A program made the translations under genes and the position numbers. Shown one piece after another: positions 58,961 through 64,000 of a stretch of 64,000 nt of DNA. The notes beneath the pieces were generated by a model. The model saw nothing but the letters and a program-made list of their open reading frames with translations. It did not search any database and had not been told where the DNA came from. The DNA comes from Gammaproteobacteria bacterium. Its GTDB lineage: Bacteria > Pseudomonadota > Gammaproteobacteria > Pseudomonadales > Halieaceae. Location of the stretch: positions 496,001 through 560,000 of the forward strand of contig JANSYN010000001.1 in assembly GCA_024742415.1 (NCBI GenBank), written 5' to 3'. Positions within the stretch are counted from its first letter, which is position 1. Each line of letters begins with the position of its first letter.

Positions 58961-59368
58961 TTACTCACTGCCCGTTGGCATCTGTTTCCATAGATATCGC
59001 AATGCGATAAACGCCGGAATGTAGTACAGAAAGACAAAGATCGCGGTGACGCGTACCATGTTAATGGTTTCGCTGAACGCAAAGAACGTCGGCAGATCAA
59101 TGGCATCGGTGACGAGCCGCACGAAGATCAGTATGAAAAGCATTGGCGCGCTTCTAAGCGCGAAGGCGACAATGAGGGCCATGCCAACCGCCAGATTTCG
59201 GGCCGTGTAGATTAATGCTGCAAGGTAGTTTACTTCCTGCGCGCCTGCGCCTCCTGTGAACTCAGGATTCGTCAGCGCCACATACGGGCCAAGGAACATC
59301 GGTAGTGTTTCAATGATGATGATGATTGTCAGCCACCAGGGGAGATCGATTCGCGCTGTGGTAGTCAT
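58961..59368 (-). CDS. Small four-helix membrane protein
   Basis: The product is 135 residues from the ATG at 59368. Four hydrophobic segments lie near 10-30, 45-70, 75-95 and 105-128, with TIIIIIETLPMFLGPYVALTNPEF at the first. It starts 35 bp after the SDR gene on the same strand. The layout resembles DUF4345-like small membrane proteins, but I cannot name the family. Confidence 0.6.
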   Translation of the reverse strand: MTTTARIDLPWWLTIIIIIETLPMFLGPYVALTNPEFTGGAGAQEVNYLAALIYTARNLAVGMALIVAFALRSAPMLFILIFVRLVTDAIDLPTFFAFSETINMVRVTAIFVFLYYIPAFIALRYLWKQMPTGSE

Positions 59369-59402
59369 TGTTATTTCTTTCAAGTTGGATGTGCTGCGAT
59401 TT

Positions 59403-60197
59403 TCAGAATAGCGAGGCGTGCTGACCACCGTCGATTACGATGTTCTGCCCCACGATGAAGCGAGACAGGGGGCTGCACAGCAGCGCCGCCATGGGGGCCA
59501 GGTCATCGGGTTCCGCCATAAACCCAGCGGGGATTTTATTGTTCTCCAGGAAGTGGGGTAGAACGCTCTCTGCGGTGGGTTCAAGGCCAAAGGCCTCGGC
59601 GTAGATCGGCATGATCTCGGCGGCGCCCTCCGTCGCAAACATGCCGGGCAACAGGTTGTTGATATTGACGCCGGAGGCCGCGATATCCCGGGAGACACTC
59701 GCGGTGTAGTTGATGAGCGCGGAGCGGGCGGGCCCCGACATCAGGCGCCAGATCATGGGGTTCTTGGCGGAGAAAGTCGCAATGTTCACAATGCGCCCCC
59801 AGCCCTTGTTTTTCATCACAGGTATGAAATTGCGCATAATTTCGATGGGGCCGATGAGTGCGGTTTCTATAGACTCGCGCCACATATCGGGAGTGATATT
59901 CAAATAGTCACCATTGGGGGCGGGGGGCGTGATAGTAATACAGAGAATGTCCGGGTCGGGGCATGCATCGAACAGTGTTTGTCGACCTTCTTCCTTTGAG
60001 GAGTCCGCGACGACAGGTGTGACACTGACACCGTATTTCTCTGAGATGTCCTTCGCGGCATTGACCAGGCGTTCTTCGCGACGCGCTGAAATGTAGAGTT
60101 CCACGCCTGCCTCAGCGAGACGCTCTGCCGTTGCTCGCCCCATACCGGCGCTACCGCCGGCCATGAGTGCTTTTTTTCCGTGAATCTGGAGGTCCAT
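59403..60197 (-). CDS. Short-chain dehydrogenase/reductase family protein, atypical active site
   Basis: The 264-residue Rossmann protein has the NAD(P) motif AGGSAGMGRATAERLA, a substituted nucleotide segment CITITPPAP, and the C-terminal block FIVGQNIVIDGGQHAS. Where classical members have Ser...Tyr-x3-Lys it reads TFSAKNP...SGPARSALINYTAS, so the Tyr-Lys pair is not in place. Similar SDRs with an ARSAL-type segment exist. AGAGGA precedes the ATG. It may be an oxidoreductase with a different mechanism or another reaction altogether. Confidence 0.85.
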   Translation of the reverse strand: MDLQIHGKKALMAGGSAGMGRATAERLAEAGVELYISARREERLVNAAKDISEKYGVSVTPVVADSSKEEGRQTLFDACPDPDILCITITPPAPNGDYLNITPDMWRESIETALIGPIEIMRNFIPVMKNKGWGRIVNIATFSAKNPMIWRLMSGPARSALINYTASVSRDIAASGVNINNLLPGMFATEGAAEIMPIYAEAFGLEPTAESVLPHFLENNKIPAGFMAEPDDLAPMAALLCSPLSRFIVGQNIVIDGGQHASLF

Positions 60198-60258
60198 GAA
60201 CCTGTTCCTCTGGTTTGTGATGCGTTCCCGCTAGTCTGTGATGTCTTACTGCCGTCGC

Positions 60259-60807
60259 TTACAAGCCCTTGCGCGTGAAGATGATCTCATCGCTGTTGGC
60301 AGGCAGTGAAAAGCTGACCCCGTCCTGCCCAACGGTGTATCTGGAGAAAATCTTATCGGCGCCGTTTAGCCACAACGCTTTTTGGCCGGGGATGACCAGC
60401 GGAGGAACGATGTGGTAGTACAGCAAGTGGCAGACGCCCGCGTCTCGAGCGGTTTCCGCTGCCTCATGATCTGAGTGGAAGTGGGTGAGGAACACGCCTT
60501 GAATATGTCCGGCCCGGTAGCCTATACGGGCAAGGTTGCTCACGCCGTCTGTGCCTGTATCCACGATGAACAATTGCTTGCCAGCCACCACTGCCACGCA
60601 CAGTCCTGAGGCATTGGGAACGGGTATGGGTCCGCCGGTGCCGCAAAGGACAAGGTGTAGACCGTCCTCCAACTCTACGACTGCGTCGCTTCCCAGTCGG
60701 GATTCCAGGCCGCGTTCCATCAGCCGCGCGATAAGCGTTACGCGTTGTCTATAGATGACGACGCCAGCCAGTGCCAGGATGCCGTGAACTGCAAGCAGTT
60801 TTTTCAT
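60259..60807 (-). pseudogene. MBL-fold hydrolase with in-frame internal deletion
   Basis: The 182-residue open frame starts with an N-terminal membrane anchor (LLAVHGILALAGVVIY) and the MBL start LVLCGTGGPIPVPNAS. At residues 107-114 the metal motif LTHFHSDH runs directly into EAAETARDAGVCHLLYYHIVPP, the far C-terminal part of the family. Compared with the 387-residue relative at 56512, roughly 150 residues are missing, including the central Asp ligand of the SGDT motif. The frame is intact, so a short protein could be made, but a normal metal site is unlikely. The junction is near 60465. Confidence 0.75.
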
Positions 60808-60833
60808 GGGACTGTCCTCATTCCAGACAAGGA

Positions 60834-62255
60834 TTATTCTGCCAATTGCCGCAGATTTTCTTCGTGTGTCGCTCTATCGATCCGGTATCGAAACACCAGT
60901 GCAATCGCCGTCATATACAGACAAAGTAACGTGGGGGCGAAAACCAATGCCCAGCGCGTCAGGGTGGCCTCATCGAGTGAGCCCGGGGTTGCCGTTTCTG
61001 AAATGCCCACTATGACCAACACCGTGCTGGCCATAAATATCCCGAGTCCAGAGACGGATTTTTCCAGGAACTTGCGCGAGGCAAAGAAGATGCCCTCGGA
61101 ACGTCGACCAGTAGTCTTCTCGCTATCTTCAACAATATCGGCAAACATAGATGAGATGGTGATGTTGGCAGAGATAAAAAGTGCCATGTCGATTACGAAG
61201 ATGCCCAGCACTGTCGGCAGGAGTTCAGGAGAGCCGTTATCGGGAAACAGGCCAATCACGCGCAGTAGATAGGGTAGCGGCGCCAGCGATGCCGCAGTAA
61301 ACCAGAAAAAGATTGCTGCCTTCTTCTTGCCAATACGGCGTGACAGCCTGGGTGCGATGATCACCGCAATGAAGACGCTCACAAGCAGGAACACATTCAA
61401 GAGGCCGATCTGCTCAGAGGTAAACTCCCAGAACAAAGTGAACAGAAAGTTGGCGGAGGAAAGGTTCAGCCCACTGGCGGTAGCGCCGAAAACTGTCGCG
61501 CCCATCAATGCCAGGAAAGAGCGGTTGGACAGCGTTTGTTTTAACTCGGCCGCCGTCTGCCGGGCACTGAATGGTCGCTTTGGCGGCGGTGACTTCAAAG
61601 TAGGGATGCGATTGTGCGTGCCAATGGATGAGGCCAGTATTGCGACAAACATGGTCACCGCGGCAAGGATACTAAAATTCGTATAGCCTGCAGGATTCAT
61701 AAGCCCCACAGGATACTCTTCCGTCTGCGGAAAGAAGAACGTATACGCGATAACCGCTAGCCCAATGCCGCCCAGGTAACCAAAGAAGCCGCGATATCCA
61801 ACGAGTTTGGTGCGTTCGTCGTAGTCCGAGGTGAGTTCGGCAATTAGCGACGAGCTGGGCACCTCAAACAAGGTAATCAGGGTACGAACCAGGGCCGCGA
61901 TGACCAGTAGATAGAAAAACATTGCTTCGGTGGACAGGTCGGGCGGGTTCCACATCAGGTAGAAGCTCACCGCAACAGGGAGCGCCGAAAAATACATAAA
62001 TGGGTGTCGGCGGCCCCAGCGCGAGTGCAGGTTATCCGAAATGTGGCCAACCAACGGGTCAGAGATCGCGTCTATGATCAGCACCAGCATGATGGCGAAC
62101 CCAACCTGTTCTGCGGGCATGCCAACGACGCGACTGTAGAAGAACAGGAGGAACGTCGAGAAGGCAGTGTCCTTGATGCCATAGGCAACAGCGCCAAAGC
62201 CGTATGCGACCTTAGTGCCCAGTGGTAATGGTGAGGCGCTCTCGGTATTTGACAT
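60834..62255 (-). CDS. GPH-family (MelB-like) sugar/solute:cation symporter
   Basis: The 473-residue protein has twelve predicted membrane helices. The early motif LIIDAISDPLVGHISDNLHSRWGRRHPF is the GPH/MFS_2 signature, with the Asp residues that bind cation and substrate. A cytoplasmic loop near 215-235 is polar. AGGAAA precedes the ATG. It lies between a TonB receptor and the SDR on the same strand, fitting uptake of an externally supplied substrate across both membranes. Confidence 0.85.
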   Translation of the reverse strand: MSNTESASPLPLGTKVAYGFGAVAYGIKDTAFSTFLLFFYSRVVGMPAEQVGFAIMLVLIIDAISDPLVGHISDNLHSRWGRRHPFMYFSALPVAVSFYLMWNPPDLSTEAMFFYLLVIAALVRTLITLFEVPSSSLIAELTSDYDERTKLVGYRGFFGYLGGIGLAVIAYTFFFPQTEEYPVGLMNPAGYTNFSILAAVTMFVAILASSIGTHNRIPTLKSPPPKRPFSARQTAAELKQTLSNRSFLALMGATVFGATASGLNLSSANFLFTLFWEFTSEQIGLLNVFLLVSVFIAVIIAPRLSRRIGKKKAAIFFWFTAASLAPLPYLLRVIGLFPDNGSPELLPTVLGIFVIDMALFISANITISSMFADIVEDSEKTTGRRSEGIFFASRKFLEKSVSGLGIFMASTVLVIVGISETATPGSLDEATLTRWALVFAPTLLCLYMTAIALVFRYRIDRATHEENLRQLAE

Positions 62256-62389
62256 GCGTGTTTCCTAGAATGGTCGGAATCGGGTGCGCAGCGCTGACGG
62301 TGTCACCGAGTTTACTCCCCCGTTTTTCCGCCAGGCCAGGCACCGTCTGGTGGCGATCAGGGGAAATGGGTGCACAACATGTGCCTGGG

Positions 62390-64000
62390 TTAAAAGTCGT
62401 AGCGTGCGGTTGCCCCCCAGGTTCTCGGCGGCGCGAGCCAGAAGGCGTCGGTCGACGTGACAGGGAACGTCGTTGCGGTAAAGGACACGTACTCGTCATC
62501 GGTCAGGTTCTTGCCCCAGACAGAGATGTTCCAATTCTCGTTGCGCCAACCCAGCTTGGCATTCAGATCTTCCCGGTCATCAAACTGGTCGTCGCGCAGG
62601 TTGCCTGAGGCGCTGTTTGCGTGATCGTCCATATAGCTGTAGTCCGTGCGCATGTAGATGGCGCCGTCAGCCAGCGGCAAGAAAAAAGTTGCATTTAGCG
62701 AGTAGCTGTATTCGGCCGTGTAGGGAAGGTCGTCACCCTCATTCGGCCCGCTGGTAATTTCATACTTGTCCATGTATAGCAGGCTGGCACCCAGTGTCAG
62801 GTTCTGCAGGGGCAGCGCCTGAATCTCCAGGTCGAGTCCCTGGGTCTCCACTTCCGCCTCGTTGGATACTCGGGTGCCGATGCCCGTCTCCAACTGCTGC
62901 TGGAACTGGTATTCACTGATCTCGGTATAGAATATAGCTGCGTTTATGCGCAGGCGAGACTCCAGCAGGGTGGACTTGATACCAGCTTCGTAGCTGATGG
63001 TTTCCTCGTCCTCGAACTCTCGTTCTTCGGCGGTGCCGTTAACCGTGTTAAAGCCACCGGACTTGGAACCTGTCGCCACGGTCGCGTAAAGCATGGTGTC
63101 ATCCAGGGCGTCGTAGCTGGTGGTGATGAGCCAGTTGATGTCGTCCGTGCTGCGAGTGAAGGATTCGTCAATCGGTGTGGAAATGCTCGAGAGGAAGGAC
63201 TGGCCCGTTAATGCTTGAGACGGTGCAGTGGAATTGATCTCCGTGAAGAGGTCCGCATTCTTTTCCTCGTCAGTCCAGCGCAGGCCACCGGTGACCTGCC
63301 AGGCGTTGGTGATAGACCAGGTACTCTGGCCGAAGATCGCCACATTGGTGGTGTCGATACTGGATTCCGCGCGCAGGTTGTCACCAGGTTGGGCAAGAAA
63401 GCTCAAAGGCGCCGGGAGTGTAGCGAGAAAGTCTTCCTGTTGGTTACCCTGAATAAGGAAGTCTTCTCCCAGAAACACAAAGGGTATGCCATTGCCGCCC
63501 TGGGTAGTGGACTCGTAGTAGAAAAATCCAAGCATATGCTGGAACTTATCATTTGCGTCGAACGCGACGCGAAATTCCTGAGAGAAGGTATCACCTTCGC
63601 CATAGGCATCTACGTAAGACATAACGTCGAGTTGAGAGCGGTCGGGGTCGAAGCTGACGCCGCTCTTGTTATCTGAATAGGCGGTAATTGACTTGAACGA
63701 ACCCCACTCACGCTCGTAATCCGCGACGAGTTCAAAGCTGTAAAATTCGCTTTCAAATCCCTGTTCGATGCTGACTGCGGTCTCGTAATCAAACGGGTCG
63801 TTCTTGTCGGGCTGTAACCCTTCAGCTACCAGTTGTTCGTTCACGGACTCGCCTGCGATAGCGTCGGGTGCGCAACAGCTCGGGTTGCGATCCACATAGG
63901 TGCCCTTGAAGCTGATGCTCAGGTCTTCGATGGGTACATAAATTAGTTTTCCGACGACGTTCCAGTCATCTGTGCCGTTCATGTCATCCCCGGTCCCGTT
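62390..64000 (-). CDS. TonB-dependent outer-membrane receptor (N-terminal part outside window)
   Basis: The frame is open through the right edge (in-frame residues TGDD precede the Met at 63982), so the plug domain and signal peptide are missing. The visible 536 residues are beta-barrel strands with alternating polar/aromatic residues (FGQSTWSITNAWQVTGGLRWTDEEKN, GSKSGGFNTVNG) and end GATARYDF with the terminal aromatic typical of BamA substrates. A Cys pair (SCCAPD) lies in an early strand or loop. It resembles the large receptor families of Halieaceae-type bacteria that import complex organic compounds. The ligand is unknown. Confidence 0.9.
   Translation of the reverse strand, partial: NGTGDDMNGTDDWNVVGKLIYVPIEDLSISFKGTYVDRNPSCCAPDAIAGESVNEQLVAEGLQPDKNDPFDYETAVSIEQGFESEFYSFELVADYEREWGSFKSITAYSDNKSGVSFDPDRSQLDVMSYVDAYGEGDTFSQEFRVAFDANDKFQHMLGFFYYESTTQGGNGIPFVFLGEDFLIQGNQQEDFLATLPAPLSFLAQPGDNLRAESSIDTTNVAIFGQSTWSITNAWQVTGGLRWTDEEKNADLFTEINSTAPSQALTGQSFLSSISTPIDESFTRSTDDINWLITTSYDALDDTMLYATVATGSKSGGFNTVNGTAEEREFEDEETISYEAGIKSTLLESRLRINAAIFYTEISEYQFQQQLETGIGTRVSNEAEVETQGLDLEIQALPLQNLTLGASLLYMDKYEITSGPNEGDDLPYTAEYSYSLNATFFLPLADGAIYMRTDYSYMDDHANSASGNLRDDQFDDREDLNAKLGWRNENWNISVWGKNLTDDEYVSFTATTFPVTSTDAFWLAPPRTWGATARYDF

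Overview
The window looks like chromosomal DNA from an aerobic, probably marine gammaproteobacterium. The core-gene content and order fit the Cellvibrionales/Halieaceae (OM60/NOR5) neighbourhood: a gltA / sdhCDAB-sucAB-lpd-sucCD supercluster, phoBR-phoU-pstSCAB, epmC-pdxB, and queF with a YadGH-type ABC exporter. A delta-class carbonic anhydrase, a TonB-dependent receptor and a PEP-CTERM-like protein also fit. The taxonomic placement is inferred from gene content and was not computed.

Layout: 1-4054 holds a three-gene 2-oxoacid:ferredoxin oxidoreductase module (GltD-like flavoprotein, cut by the left edge, then gamma-alpha and beta subunits). 4131-12020 is a complete phosphate regulon, phoB-phoR-phoU-pstS-pstC-pstA-pstB, with a three-unit Pho box before phoB and a likely Pho box before pstS. 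A secreted delta carbonic anhydrase follows on the minus strand, then about 1 kb with little recognisable content and a tRNA-Glu. 14247-29359 carries hisC, a FabH-like synthase, gltA, and the divergent sdh-suc-lpd operon encoding citrate synthase, succinate dehydrogenase, 2-oxoglutarate dehydrogenase and succinyl-CoA synthetase. 29472-46138 is housekeeping: htpG behind a textbook heat-shock promoter, sixA, folE, prmB, aroC, gcvR, yheU, tusA, epmC, an exonuclease, pdxB, msrB, an ABC exporter and queF, interrupted by tRNA-Gly and a second tRNA-Glu identical to the first but inverted.

From the tRNA-Ser at 46248 to the right edge the character changes to accessory genes. First come a secreted PQQ-type beta-propeller with a C-terminal calcium-binding repeat and a PEP-CTERM-like secreted protein. 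Next is a seven-gene minus-strand cluster (two soluble glutathione transferases, a MAPEG protein, a quinone/enone reductase-like protein, a lipoprotein hydrolase, a secreted unknown and a DUF4345 membrane protein) headed by a perfect 23-bp palindrome. Last is a minus-strand uptake/catabolic cluster (TonB receptor, GPH-type transporter, short-chain dehydrogenase, small membrane protein, alpha/beta hydrolase) with three relatives of one metallo-beta-lactamase-fold family: one intact, one with an internal deletion, one reduced to a fragment. The last 18 kb therefore looks like a changing catabolic or detoxification region beside a tRNA gene. No insertion sequence, integrase or CRISPR array was seen.
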